From assembly GCA_964415185.1 (NCBI GenBank), contig CAYPZI010000044.1, positions 1-21,585 on the forward strand: a DNA stretch of 21,585 nucleotides. Direction: 5' to 3'. Every line of letters begins with the position of its first letter. The stretch's first letter is position 1. This document shows positions 7,793 through 15,264 of this stretch, piece by piece. The position numbers and the translations under genes are program-made. Source of the stretch: CAYVBJ01 sp964415185. Its GTDB lineage: Bacteria; Bacteroidota; Rhodothermia; Balneolales; Balneolaceae. Below the pieces are notes generated by a model, which saw nothing but the letters and a program-made list of their open reading frames with translations, made no database searches and had not been told where the DNA came from.

Positions 7793-8260
7793 TCATAACT
7801 CCCTGGTCATAAAATACATTTTGGGTTCTCCGTATTTAAAACCGAAGCGCTCGTACAGGTCGCGGGCGCGGTTATCTTTCCTTACTTCCAGAGTGATTTT
7901 GCAACAATCGTATTTACGGGCGATTTTTTCGACCGCTGCCAGCAAAGCTTCTCCGATTCCTTTATTTCTCACGGATGGCTGTACAGCCAGATCATGAATG
8001 TTAATCACTTTTTTTCCGGCGAATGTTGAAAATCCAAAAAAGCAATTTGCAAGGCCTACCGCTTTCTCATCATAAATAGCCAGCAGGCACACAGAGTGGT
8101 TAAATTTTTTCATTTCACGGATAAGCCTGTTTTTAACCTCACTTTTCAGGGGTTTATTCATGCCCATTGGGTCCCTTGCGTATGAATCCGTAAGGCTGAG
8201 TATGGCATCGGCATGAGTTTCCGAATTTAAGTCCGCTTCAATAATTGAAAGCTTTTTCAT
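7793..8260 (-). CDS. GNAT-family N-acetyltransferase
   Basis: The 155-residue product has the GNAT acetyl-CoA-binding pattern: D-L-A-V-Q-P at the end of beta-4, then the R/Q-x-x-G-x-G/A loop as RNKGIGEALL, and later the N-R-A-R-D-L-Y-E-R-F-G-F-K motif typical of the C-terminal half. The acceptor substrate cannot be told from sequence. It is not clearly RimI-like. The gene is separated by about 140 bp from lpdA downstream and by a 279-bp repeat-bearing spacer from the MFS gene upstream, so it is probably expressed on its own. Confidence 0.9.
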   Translation of the reverse strand: MKKLSIIEADLNSETHADAILSLTDSYARDPMGMNKPLKSEVKNRLIREMKKFNHSVCLLAIYDEKAVGLANCFFGFSTFAGKKVINIHDLAVQPSVRNKGIGEALLAAVEKIARKYDCCKITLEVRKDNRARDLYERFGFKYGEPKMYFMTREL

Positions 8261-8366
8261 GAATTCTTTTTTAGGATTTGAGTAGTCAGTGGAATATAAG
8301 GAAAGGTCATTGAAATTTTTGGGAGATTATTCAGCATAGTAATGTTAATCAACTCTTAACAGTCTC

Positions 8367-8434
8367 AGACCTGCCAGGTTTTGATAGCAGGAGTGTTTGA
8401 ATAAAGTGTTTTTCTGTTGAAACCTGGCAGGTCT
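8367..8434. repeat. REP-like inverted repeat pair (copy 1)
   Basis: AGACCTGCCAGGTTT at 8367-8381 and its exact reverse complement AAACCTGGCAGGTCT at 8420-8434 flank a 38-bp spacer. Each 15-bp arm itself contains a near-palindromic core, ACCTG-C-CAGGT, so each arm could form its own short hairpin, or the two could pair together. This two-level symmetry resembles REP/REPIN elements. No T-run follows on either strand, which argues against a plain terminator. It lies about 105 nt downstream of the MFS gene. Confidence 0.6.
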
Positions 8435-8451
8435 TTATCCGCCAAATGATT

Positions 8452-8479
8452 ATTGACATGACATTGATGTCATGTCAAT
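8452..8479. repeat. Perfect 13-bp inverted repeat with 2-base centre
   Basis: ATTGACATGACAT at 8452-8464 is followed by TG and then its exact reverse complement, ATGTCATGTCAAT, at 8467-8479. This could be a dyad operator-like site or a hairpin downstream of the MFS transporter gene, whose stop is at 8540. The following sequence in the minus direction has no T-run. It is separate from the REP-like pair next to it. Confidence 0.6.
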
Positions 8480-8539
8480 TGTAAAAATGTTCGTTCAAAT
8501 TTATCCTCGTTATTAATCACTTGTCCAAGAAAACGTATG

Positions 8540-9787
8540 TTACAGGCCTACAGCATCTTTGGCATAGGTTCGTTCTGCTGCTATAAAACAGGTTGTGGCA
8601 GTCAGGCTGCAGATTGAAAACACCGTTATCAAAGCATACGATACGGCCAGTGGCCCGGAAAAAACAGAATCCATCAGCCAGCCTGCCAGCGGAGGGCCCA
8701 GCCCGAAGCCGGATACACTAATCACAAACAGGTACAGGCCGCCTGCGAGGGAACGCATGTCCGGTGTTACAAAATATTGAATGATTGCCGCAGCCACACC
8801 ATTGTAGGAAGATGCAATGAGGACTCCGCAACCAAGCAAGATAAATGCTGTGAACGGGTCTTGCGTCAACAAAGCCGGAATATAAAATAGAAGGGCGCCG
8901 ATGGCAGCCAAAATTCCCATTCTGAATCTTCTGGCGGGATTTACTTTTGCAAGATAATCAGCCAAAATGCCTGAAAGAATAACCGTGCCCGAAACGCCAA
9001 ACAAAAACCACCCGTAATGAGGCACCAGGTCCGGGCGGTGAAATAAATCTGTCATAACGGTTCCAAAAAAAGCAAGCATCGTGTAGCCGGTACAGGCCAG
9101 TGCCGAGAAACCTGCCAGATGCAGCATCACTGTTCGTTTATTGAGCATATAACCAATTTGGAATACTGTTTTTCTGAACTCACTCTGACCAGCGTTTCTG
9201 TTGCCCCGGTTTCCCTCACGCAGATAAAACCAGACCACAGGTGTTAGCAGAATACCGGGTATGCCGCCCGCTATCATGGCAGTGCGCCAATCATATTGCA
9301 GCGAAATTGTACCTCCAAACAGAAAGGAAAGCCCTATCCCAAAAAAAATTCCGGCCGCATAAATCGAAAAAGCCAGTGCCCTTCGTTTGCCGCTGAACGA
9401 TTCAGCTATTAAACCGTAAGCGGCAGGACTCAGCATCGCCTGGCTTATTCCGAGTACCAGGCGGTAGAGAATAAGTAAAGCGTAACTGTATGCAAATCCA
9501 CTCAGAATGGTAACCAGGCTCCATAAAAAAAGGCCGGTTGCAATCATCCCTTTTTTTGACCACCTGTCGGCGATTCTGCCCATAGGTATGCCGGCAATTG
9601 CATAAATAAAGGAGAATGCCGTACCATAAAGAAGGCCGATCTGGAGATTGGTAAGGTTTAAGTCAGACTTTATCTGAACGGCAAGCACCGCGATCAACTG
9701 GCGGTCTGCAAAACTGAGCACATATACCGCTGCCAATAACAGAAGCATTCGATATTTGTATTTGAAGAGTAAATCAGAGATAGTCAT
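8540..9787 (-). CDS. Major facilitator superfamily transporter, Spinster-like
   Basis: The 415-residue protein has about twelve hydrophobic segments and lies in the inner membrane. The first helix ends in SFADRQ, a trait of the Spinster-like branch of MFS. Motif A between helices 2 and 3 appears as GRIADRWSKKG. A charged loop in the middle (residues about 190-207, YLREGNRGNRNAGQSEFRK) separates the two six-helix halves. The substrate cannot be deduced. The gene is transcribed away from rpsU across a 93-bp shared upstream region. A 14-bp imperfect palindrome (GCTTTTTTAAAAGC) lies directly before the start codon at 9788-9801. Confidence 0.92.
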   Translation of the reverse strand: MTISDLLFKYKYRMLLLLAAVYVLSFADRQLIAVLAVQIKSDLNLTNLQIGLLYGTAFSFIYAIAGIPMGRIADRWSKKGMIATGLFLWSLVTILSGFAYSYALLILYRLVLGISQAMLSPAAYGLIAESFSGKRRALAFSIYAAGIFFGIGLSFLFGGTISLQYDWRTAMIAGGIPGILLTPVVWFYLREGNRGNRNAGQSEFRKTVFQIGYMLNKRTVMLHLAGFSALACTGYTMLAFFGTVMTDLFHRPDLVPHYGWFLFGVSGTVILSGILADYLAKVNPARRFRMGILAAIGALLFYIPALLTQDPFTAFILLGCGVLIASSYNGVAAAIIQYFVTPDMRSLAGGLYLFVISVSGFGLGPPLAGWLMDSVFSGPLAVSYALITVFSICSLTATTCFIAAERTYAKDAVGL

Positions 9788-9830
9788 GCTTTTTTAAAAG
9801 CCTGTCATTAGATTTGTCAAAATTTTTTTT

Positions 9831-9838
9831 TATCTTTC
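9831..9838 (+). promoter_or_regulatory. Possible -7 promoter element for rpsU
   Basis: TATCTTTC fits seven of the eight positions of the Bacteroidota promoter element TAnnTTTG and lies 42 nt before the rpsU start. A matching upstream TTG at the usual distance is not clear: the TTTG at 9813-9816 is too close. A sigma70-like reading (TTGTCA at 9814-9819 with TCTAAA at 9837-9842) is an alternative. A run of nine T (9823-9831) precedes the element. Confidence 0.25.
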
Positions 9839-9880
9839 TAAACTGTAAAGGAAAAAAGTTAAACAAATATATTTTTTTAT

Positions 9881-10075
9881 ATGATCGGAGTAAATGTAAA
9901 AGACAATGAAAGTATTGACCGGGCCATTAACCGGTTCAAAAAGCTGATCACTCGCTCAAGAGTGCTGAACGAATACAGAGAGCGTCAACAGTACACCAAG
10001 CCTTCTGAAGAGCGTCGTGAAGCAATGAAAAAAAGTGTGCGTGAAGAACGGCGTCGCAGAAGAGACAACTACTGA
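9881..10075 (+). CDS. rpsU: 30S ribosomal protein bS21
   Basis: The 64-residue basic protein matches bS21: an N-terminal V-K-D-x-E-S-I-D-R-A-I-N-R-F-K-K segment, then S-R-V-L-N-E-Y-R-E-R-Q and an arginine-rich tail. It binds the small ribosomal subunit near the 3' end of 16S rRNA. In Bacteroidota it has been reported to help hide the anti-Shine-Dalgarno sequence. There is no Shine-Dalgarno at the usual distance here; the only purine-rich word, AAAGGA, is 28 nt upstream. The leader just before the start is A/T-only. The gene appears monocistronic and is convergent with radA, with 10 bp between the two stop codons. Confidence 0.95.
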   Translation: MIGVNVKDNESIDRAINRFKKLITRSRVLNEYRERQQYTKPSEERREAMKKSVREERRRRRDNY

Positions 10076-10085
10076 TCCAAAGGTT

Positions 10086-11444
10086 TTAATTTTCTATCAG
10101 CCCGACAGCATCGGATACGACTCCTGCCGTATCTGTTTTTATATCAAACTTTTCTGATACGGCCATTTCGGGCACCATTACCGATTCAAATCCCATCTTC
10201 TCTGACTCCCTGATTCGCTGATTTAAGAAGGGAACTCTTCTTACTTCACCACCAAGGCCTATTTCGCCAATAATAACAGGATTATTACGGATGGGAAGTT
10301 CTTTCAGGCTGGAAGCAAGGGCTGCACATACAGCCAAATCGGCGCCGGTATCGGTGAGTTTAAATCCTCCTGCCACATTGAGATAGACATCCTGGCCAGT
10401 AAACCGGAGCCCTGCACGTTTTTCAAGAACCGCTAAAAGCAGCGATAACCGTCTCTGGTCGAACCCGCTTGCCGTTCGCTGTGGCGCAGCGTAACCCGAA
10501 GCAGTAACAAGCGCTTGCACTTCAACCAGGATCGGCCTGCTTCCTTCCATGATACAGGTAACTGCATTCCCACTGATTGATTTGTCGTGGCCGGAAATAA
10601 AGATTCCGGAAGGATTTAAGATTTCTTTCAGCCCCGCTTCGGTCATCTCGAATACGCCTGTTTCGCGTGCCGGGCCAAATCTGTTTTTCACACTTCTAAG
10701 CAGCCTGTACAACTGAGCCTGGTCTCCATCGAAGTGAAGAACGGTATCTACCATGTGTTCAAGAATCCGTGGGCCTGCGATATCACCTTCTTTGGTCACA
10801 TGCCCGATCAGAAGTGTGGTGATGTTTTCTTTTTTGGCAAGTTGCTGAAGCATGGCTGCACACTCTTTGATTTGCTGAATACTGCCGGGAAGGCTGCCAA
10901 GCGACGAGCTGAAAACCGTCTGGATTGAATCCACAACCAGTAGATCAGGTTCCTGATTTCTGGCTTGTTCAATCACCGTCGAGATCTCCGTGTTCTGCCA
11001 AATATAGAGCCGCTCTCCTTCAATTTTAAGCCGGCGCGCCCGCTGTTTGATCTGAGCGGCAGATTCTTCTCCGGCTACATACAAAATTTCAAGCTCCGGA
11101 TTGTTTTTGGCAATTTGCAGAGTCAGGGTACTTTTCCCGATTCCGGGGTCACCACCCAGCAAAATAAGTGATCCTTGTACAAATCCTCCTCCCAATACCC
11201 GGTCCAGCTCACCGATTCCTGAATTTGTCCTGATCTGCGTAGACGATTCAATTTCACTCAGTTTCTGCAGTTTACCATCAGTGGTACTTTCGAGTTCCAG
11301 CTTATGTTTTTTCGACTCTTTTCTTTCTGCTTTGATCTCTTCAAAAGTGTGCCATTCATTGCACGACGGACAAACGCCCAGCCATTTTGCCGACCGATAT
11401 CCGCATTCACCACATTCAAAAAGTATCCTGTTTTTTGCCGGCAT
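10086..11444 (-). CDS. radA: DNA repair protein RadA (Sms)
   Basis: RadA is a RecA-like DnaB-type helicase/branch-migration factor in homologous recombination. The 452-residue product has the N-terminal C4 zinc finger (C11-x2-C14-x10-C25-x2-C28), Walker A GGDPGIGKST at residues 97-106, the RadA signature KNRFG at 253-257 and a C-terminal Lon-protease-like domain (the G-A-D-L-A-V-C-A-A-L region). All are standard and intact. AAAGGA (mRNA sense, 11451-11456) lies 6 nt before the ATG, a good Shine-Dalgarno for this group. The gene begins 20 nt after the stop of the UPF0104-type membrane protein gene, suggesting co-transcription. Confidence 0.97.
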   Translation of the reverse strand: MPAKNRILFECGECGYRSAKWLGVCPSCNEWHTFEEIKAERKESKKHKLELESTTDGKLQKLSEIESSTQIRTNSGIGELDRVLGGGFVQGSLILLGGDPGIGKSTLTLQIAKNNPELEILYVAGEESAAQIKQRARRLKIEGERLYIWQNTEISTVIEQARNQEPDLLVVDSIQTVFSSSLGSLPGSIQQIKECAAMLQQLAKKENITTLLIGHVTKEGDIAGPRILEHMVDTVLHFDGDQAQLYRLLRSVKNRFGPARETGVFEMTEAGLKEILNPSGIFISGHDKSISGNAVTCIMEGSRPILVEVQALVTASGYAAPQRTASGFDQRRLSLLLAVLEKRAGLRFTGQDVYLNVAGGFKLTDTGADLAVCAALASSLKELPIRNNPVIIGEIGLGGEVRRVPFLNQRIRESEKMGFESVMVPEMAVSEKFDIKTDTAGVVSDAVGLIEN

Positions 11445-11464
11445 AGAATTTCCTTTAAACTCTT

Positions 11465-12553
11465 TTAATGATTTGTAATTTCCACTACCTGTTTATTTAC
11501 ATACCAGGATGCAGCCATCATGCCCATTATCACCGTTATGTAATAACCGATAATCCTCCATGCAAATACAGCCAGCCCAATAAAAGCTTCCCTTTCGATA
11601 AGCGGGCCCTGGAATATTGCAAACAAGCCTTCGATTCCTCCGCTGCCGCCGGGAGTAGGAACAATCATAAAAGCGAGATGCATTGCCATGCTTCTGATTA
11701 ACGACAAAAGCTCATTGGCAGGCAACAAACTCAGAATGACAATTGTAGGAACCCCAAAACGCAAAATCCAGGCTGCTGCCGAATAGAGAAACGCTTTTAT
11801 CAAAAAAGAAGCCGGTTTTTTCTTCAGCTCTCTGGATGAGTCTTCCAAATATTCGGCTTCTTCATAAACTTTGTTCCTGAATCTTTTCAGCAATCTGTAT
11901 TTGAAAATTTTTTTCAACAAATTTTTAAGAGCCGATGGATTAACAAAAATGCCATAAGTCAGGATACTTGCATGAACAAGAAGGGTAGCATAAATAAAAA
12001 ACATGGAAGCTTCTCCAACCATACCATATTGATCAGGAATGATATCGAAGAAAAGCCCGAGAAAAAGCAGCAGCGGTATTAACAGAACGATCAATATTTG
12101 ATCCATTAATACGCCATAAAGCGCAACTGCTGCCGATTTGCCGAATTTTAATCCTTCCCGGTTCATTGCCATCGTTGCCAGAGGGGTACCGCCTACAGCC
12201 GAGGGCATAATAGCAGAGGCAAATTCCCAGGTAAGAATTACCCTGAATGAGGCCGGCCAGCTCAATTCCCTGTCCGACAAAAACCTGAATTTGGCAGCCA
12301 GAACCCAGATCCGAAGCATTACAACCATAAATGCAATCCCAAGGCCGGGCAGCCTTTTTGGTTTCAGGTGTTCAAGCACTCCGGGGGTATAAGTAAGATA
12401 GACAACAATGCCCAATCCGGTAAGGCTCAGCAAAAATGACCAGATCAGATATTTGAGTGAAAACAGCCGCCCATTCAGGCCATGATTATTTTTATCTCTG
12501 TTATTCAAAAAGCTTATGCCGATAAGAAACAGAAAGCCTGCCGGTTTATTCAA
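11465..12553 (-). CDS. UPF0104 / LPG-synthase-TM-like membrane protein
   Basis: The product is a polytopic membrane protein of the family containing the transmembrane half of lysylphosphatidylglycerol synthase (flippase-like). Hallmarks are SAVGGTPLATMAMNREG followed by the membrane segment with L-M-D-Q, and near the C-terminus PTPGGSGGIEGLF. It lacks the soluble lysyl-transfer domain, so a lipid-flipping or lipid-glycan role is a family-level guess. The open frame as given (362 residues) starts at a TTG (12551-12553) that lies inside a hairpin-forming repeat. A second TTG at codon 16 (12506-12508) avoids most of that repeat and leaves a normal family length. The first internal ATG is about 75 codons in, too late. 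The start is therefore unsettled. Confidence 0.88.
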   Translation of the reverse strand: MNKPAGFLFLIGISFLNNRDKNNHGLNGRLFSLKYLIWSFLLSLTGLGIVVYLTYTPGVLEHLKPKRLPGLGIAFMVVMLRIWVLAAKFRFLSDRELSWPASFRVILTWEFASAIMPSAVGGTPLATMAMNREGLKFGKSAAVALYGVLMDQILIVLLIPLLLFLGLFFDIIPDQYGMVGEASMFFIYATLLVHASILTYGIFVNPSALKNLLKKIFKYRLLKRFRNKVYEEAEYLEDSSRELKKKPASFLIKAFLYSAAAWILRFGVPTIVILSLLPANELLSLIRSMAMHLAFMIVPTPGGSGGIEGLFAIFQGPLIEREAFIGLAVFAWRIIGYYITVIMGMMAASWYVNKQVVEITNH

Positions 12554-12566
12554 CCTGACAGGCCTT
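12533..12566. repeat. REP-like inverted repeat (copy 2, compact and imperfect)
   Basis: The arms AAAGCCTGCCGGTTT (12533-12547) and AACCTGACAGGCCTT (12552-12566) pair with one bulge and a wobble around a 4-base loop. Both arms closely resemble the pair at 8367-8434 (AGACCTGCCAGGTTT and AAACCTGGCAGGTCT), so I read it as a second member of the same repeat family. It lies 27 nt after the fbaB stop in the direction of transcription and could act as a hairpin terminator or processing site between fbaB and the membrane-protein gene. No T-run follows. Confidence 0.5.
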
Positions 12567-12593
12567 CAGAATTTATTCAATTAATATTAAGGG

Positions 12594-13670
12594 TCAGGCG
12601 ATGGTTACTTCATCGTTAAGATAAACATCCTGAATGTAATTCAACAATTTCACCCCTTCTTCCATAGGACGCTGAAATGCCTTACGGCCGCTAATCAGTC
12701 CCATGCCGCCGGCACGTTTGTTGATAACGGCTGTTTTTACGGCATCACTGAAGTCATCGCTTCCGGATGCACCGCCTGAATTGATCAATCCTGCACGCCC
12801 CATGTAGCAATTGGCTACCTGGTACCGGGTAAGGTCAATTGGGTTGTCGGTGGTCAGCTCAGTATAGATCCGATCATCCAGCTTGCCGTAAGAGGAGTCT
12901 CCCGTATTGAGGGCTTTATACCCGCCATTATTAACAGGCTGCTTCTGCTTAATGATATCGGCTCCAATCGTTACACCGAGATGGTTAGCCTGACCGGTCA
13001 GATCGGCAGAGGAGTGATAATCCGTTCCGCCAACTTTGAAAGCACTGTTTCGGGTATAGCACCAGAGAACAGTAGCCATTCCGAGTTCATGTGCATATTG
13101 AAAAGCTTCGGCGATTTCAATAATCTGGCGGTTTGACTCTTCCGAACCGAAATAAACAGTTGCCCCGACTGCCGCAGCACCCATATTAAAAGCCTGATCT
13201 ATGGTTCCGAACATAATCTGGTCATACGTGTTCGGAAAAGTCATTAGCTCATTGTGATTGATTTTGACCAAAAAAGGAATTTTATGAGCATATTTTCTGC
13301 TTACGGACCCGAGCACTCCGAATGTGGAAGCAACGGCATTACATCCGCCTTCAATGGCAAGTTCAACAATTTTTTCAGGATCAAAATAGGCAGGGTTTTT
13401 TGCAAACGAAGCCCCTGCACTGTGTTCAATCCCCTGGTCTACCGGCAGGATTGATAAGTAGCCTGTACCGGCAAGCCTGCCCGTATTAAACAGTCGCTGC
13501 AAATTTGTCAATACTCTTGGCCCTCTGTCGGAATGTGACCAAATATCATCAACATAGCTTGCCGAGGGCACGTGCAGTCTATCTTTGGAAATGGTATTAC
13601 AGGTATGGTTTAGGAGGGATTCAGCGTCATCCCCAAGCAATTCTTCTATACTTTTAAATTTTAGTGGCAT
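12594..13670 (-). CDS. fbaB: Class I fructose-bisphosphate aldolase (FbaB/DhnA type)
   Basis: This cytoplasmic enzyme of glycolysis and gluconeogenesis cleaves fructose-1,6-bisphosphate through a Schiff base, without metal. The 358-residue product closely follows the FbaB pattern: ILPVDQGIEHSAG near residue 74, FLVKINHNE at 133, and ADIIKQK at 237-243, whose first lysine (K241) sits where the Schiff-base lysine lies in E. coli FbaB. It continues with NNGGYKA, ANCYMGRAGLINSGG and NKRAGGMGLISGRKAF. The mRNA carries GAGGA (13677-13681) 6 nt before the ATG, a good Shine-Dalgarno. The gene is preceded by a 374-bp spacer and is probably the first gene of a unit that may continue through the membrane protein to radA. 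Confidence 0.96.
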   Translation of the reverse strand: MPLKFKSIEELLGDDAESLLNHTCNTISKDRLHVPSASYVDDIWSHSDRGPRVLTNLQRLFNTGRLAGTGYLSILPVDQGIEHSAGASFAKNPAYFDPEKIVELAIEGGCNAVASTFGVLGSVSRKYAHKIPFLVKINHNELMTFPNTYDQIMFGTIDQAFNMGAAAVGATVYFGSEESNRQIIEIAEAFQYAHELGMATVLWCYTRNSAFKVGGTDYHSSADLTGQANHLGVTIGADIIKQKQPVNNGGYKALNTGDSSYGKLDDRIYTELTTDNPIDLTRYQVANCYMGRAGLINSGGASGSDDFSDAVKTAVINKRAGGMGLISGRKAFQRPMEEGVKLLNYIQDVYLNDEVTIA

Positions 13671-13797
13671 AAGAAATCCTCATTTTCCGGTTATAGTTAA
13701 GCTCTTTTTTATAATTATATCTTGTTACAAGCTAATATACTGCATATGATTAGAAATGGCTATAAATGCTTTAAGAAAGGGCTTCCATTACGGGTTT

Positions 13798-13832
13798 TTG
13801 GCAGTTTGTAGTTGGCAGTTGGCAGTTTGTAG
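13798..13832 (+). repeat. Short tandem repeat, TTGGCAG(TTTGTAG) units
   Basis: Two full 14-bp units TTGGCAGTTTGTAG flank one half unit TTGGCAG, giving a 35-bp tandem array. It is intergenic, about 130 bp upstream of the fbaB start. Such GCAGTTGGCAG strings look like the simple intergenic repeats often seen in related genomes, but I cannot test copy number here. Confidence 0.6.
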
Positions 13833-14006
13833 AAATTTTCGGTATCTATTATAGGATACAAGTTATTTAAAAACAATTGTTTAAAAATTGTAATTTAAAT
13901 TCCAAAGCCTTAGTTTTGAGGCCAAATTTAGCTGTCTCCTGTCTCCCTGCCAAACAACACTCAACGCTTTACTCCCGTCTCCCTTTCTTAGCACATCGAA
14001 ACATCG

Positions 14007-14014
14007 TATCTTTA
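14007..14014 (+). promoter_or_regulatory. Possible -7 promoter element for dus
   Basis: TATCTTTA fits seven of the eight positions of the Bacteroidota element TAnnTTTG and lies 30 nt before the dus start codon. It is nearly the same word as the TATCTTTC upstream of rpsU. The partner -33 TTG is not evident at the expected distance. Confidence 0.25.
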
Positions 14015-14044
14015 CAACTCTTCAAATCCAGATAGTCAATCAAC

Positions 14045-15037
14045 ATGTTCATCGATCAAATTAATCTTGGCAACAAACCGGTTTTCCTGGCTCCCATGGA
14101 GGATGTGACCGATTCTCCGTTCAGACAACTATGCAAACAGATGGGAGCGAGTGTGGTTTATACCGAGTTTATCAGCTCGGAGGCTGTTATACGTGATTCT
14201 GATATTGCCTTGCACAAAATGTCGTTCGATGAATCGGAAAGGCCTTTCGGCATTCAGATATTCGGCGGGCGTGAAGAAGCCATGAATGGAGCGGCAAAGG
14301 TTGCTGAAGCCAATAGCCCCGATATTGTTGATATCAATTTCGGCTGCCCGGTTTACAAAATTGTAAAAAAAGGGGCCGGGTCCGCCTGCCTGAAAGACCT
14401 TGCTATGATGGAAAGAATGGCTGGCACTGTGGTAGATGCTGTAAATAAAATTCCCGTAACAGCCAAAACACGTCTCGGGTGGGACGATTCCACTATCCGG
14501 ATTCAGGAAGTTGGCCTGATGCTGCAAAATGCGGGCATTAAAGCACTAACCGTTCATGCCAGGACCCGGTGCCAAAAATACAAAGGCGATGCACGCTGGG
14601 AGTGGCTTAGGAAACTGCGATCCGCTCCTGGACTTGAAATACCTGTGATTGGCAACGGGGATGTTGCCACACCTCAGGATGCGAAACGAATGTTTGATGA
14701 AACCGGCGTTGACGGCGTGATGATTGGCCGCGGAGCCATCGGCAACCCGTGGATTTTCAAACAGACAAGACATTTCCTCGATACCGGAGAACTTCTTCCC
14801 GATCCTACCATCAGGGAACGGCTTGATTTATGTGCAGAACAACTTCGGCTGTCTGTCATACATCATGGTGAACGGTACGGTGTTATCATCATGAAAAAAC
14901 ATTACGGGCAGTATCTGAAAGGCATCCGGAACGGGAAGAAGCTCAGGGCCGCAATAATGGAACAGAAAGAGATGCAGCCGATCCTGGAATTGTTACTCAA
15001 TTTTAAAGAAGAAGAAATCTTTGCAATGGCCGGGTAG
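14045..15037 (+). CDS. dusB: tRNA-dihydrouridine synthase (DusB-like)
   Basis: The enzyme reduces uridine to dihydrouridine in tRNA using FMN and NADPH. The 330-residue product begins with the FMN-barrel start FLAPMEDVTDSPFR. The family signature INFGCPVYKIVKKGAGSACL contains the catalytic C101. VTAKTRLGWDD (K141) and VHARTRCQKYKGDARW (H171) follow, then GNGDV and GVMIGRGAIGNPWIF, which bind the flavin phosphate. A helical C-terminal domain completes it. Length and motif set fit the DusB branch best, though assignment to a Dus subfamily by eye is only probable. It stands alone on the plus strand between two repeat-bearing spacers. Confidence 0.94.
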   Translation: MFIDQINLGNKPVFLAPMEDVTDSPFRQLCKQMGASVVYTEFISSEAVIRDSDIALHKMSFDESERPFGIQIFGGREEAMNGAAKVAEANSPDIVDINFGCPVYKIVKKGAGSACLKDLAMMERMAGTVVDAVNKIPVTAKTRLGWDDSTIRIQEVGLMLQNAGIKALTVHARTRCQKYKGDARWEWLRKLRSAPGLEIPVIGNGDVATPQDAKRMFDETGVDGVMIGRGAIGNPWIFKQTRHFLDTGELLPDPTIRERLDLCAEQLRLSVIHHGERYGVIIMKKHYGQYLKGIRNGKKLRAAIMEQKEMQPILELLLNFKEEEIFAMAG

Positions 15038-15189
15038 TGTCGTGTCAACAATAAAACATCGGGTAAAAACCCATCAGTATGTTGAGAAAATGGGAAACCA
15101 CTATAAAACAACGCCGGGTAATACCACCGCGGACACAACGGATGCACAACGAACACAGCGAGTAAACAGCTGCGAACTATTAGCACTGT

Positions 15190-15209
15190 CAATGGTGTTC
15201 ACACCATTG
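15190..15209. repeat. 8-bp inverted repeat downstream of dus
   Basis: CAATGGTG at 15190-15197 and CACCATTG at 15202-15209 form a perfect stem around TTCA; one more T-A pair is possible inside. It is about 150 nt after the dus stop and is not followed by a T-run, so it is a weak terminator candidate at best. Confidence 0.35.
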
Positions 15210-15264
15210 CTAAAACCAAAGAAAACCACACAAATTAAAAAACAACCATAACCACCCCATCCCA

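Larger units (their letters stand above)
13671..14044. other. Divergent spacer between fbaB and dus with short repeats
   Basis: This AT-rich 374-bp spacer must hold promoters for both flanking genes. It contains TTGGCAGTTTGTAG at 13798-13811, a partial TTGGCAG at 13812-13818 and a second TTGGCAGTTTGTAG at 13819-13832. It also has a 12-bp palindrome AAACAATTGTTT (13871-13882) and three GTCTCC words between about 13930 and 13985. No open frame with protein-like composition was found on either strand. Confidence 0.6.

Noticed and set aside
14129..14527. Minus-strand 132-codon frame opposite dus
   Set aside because: Shadow of the dus gene, whose plus-strand product carries the full catalytic motif set.
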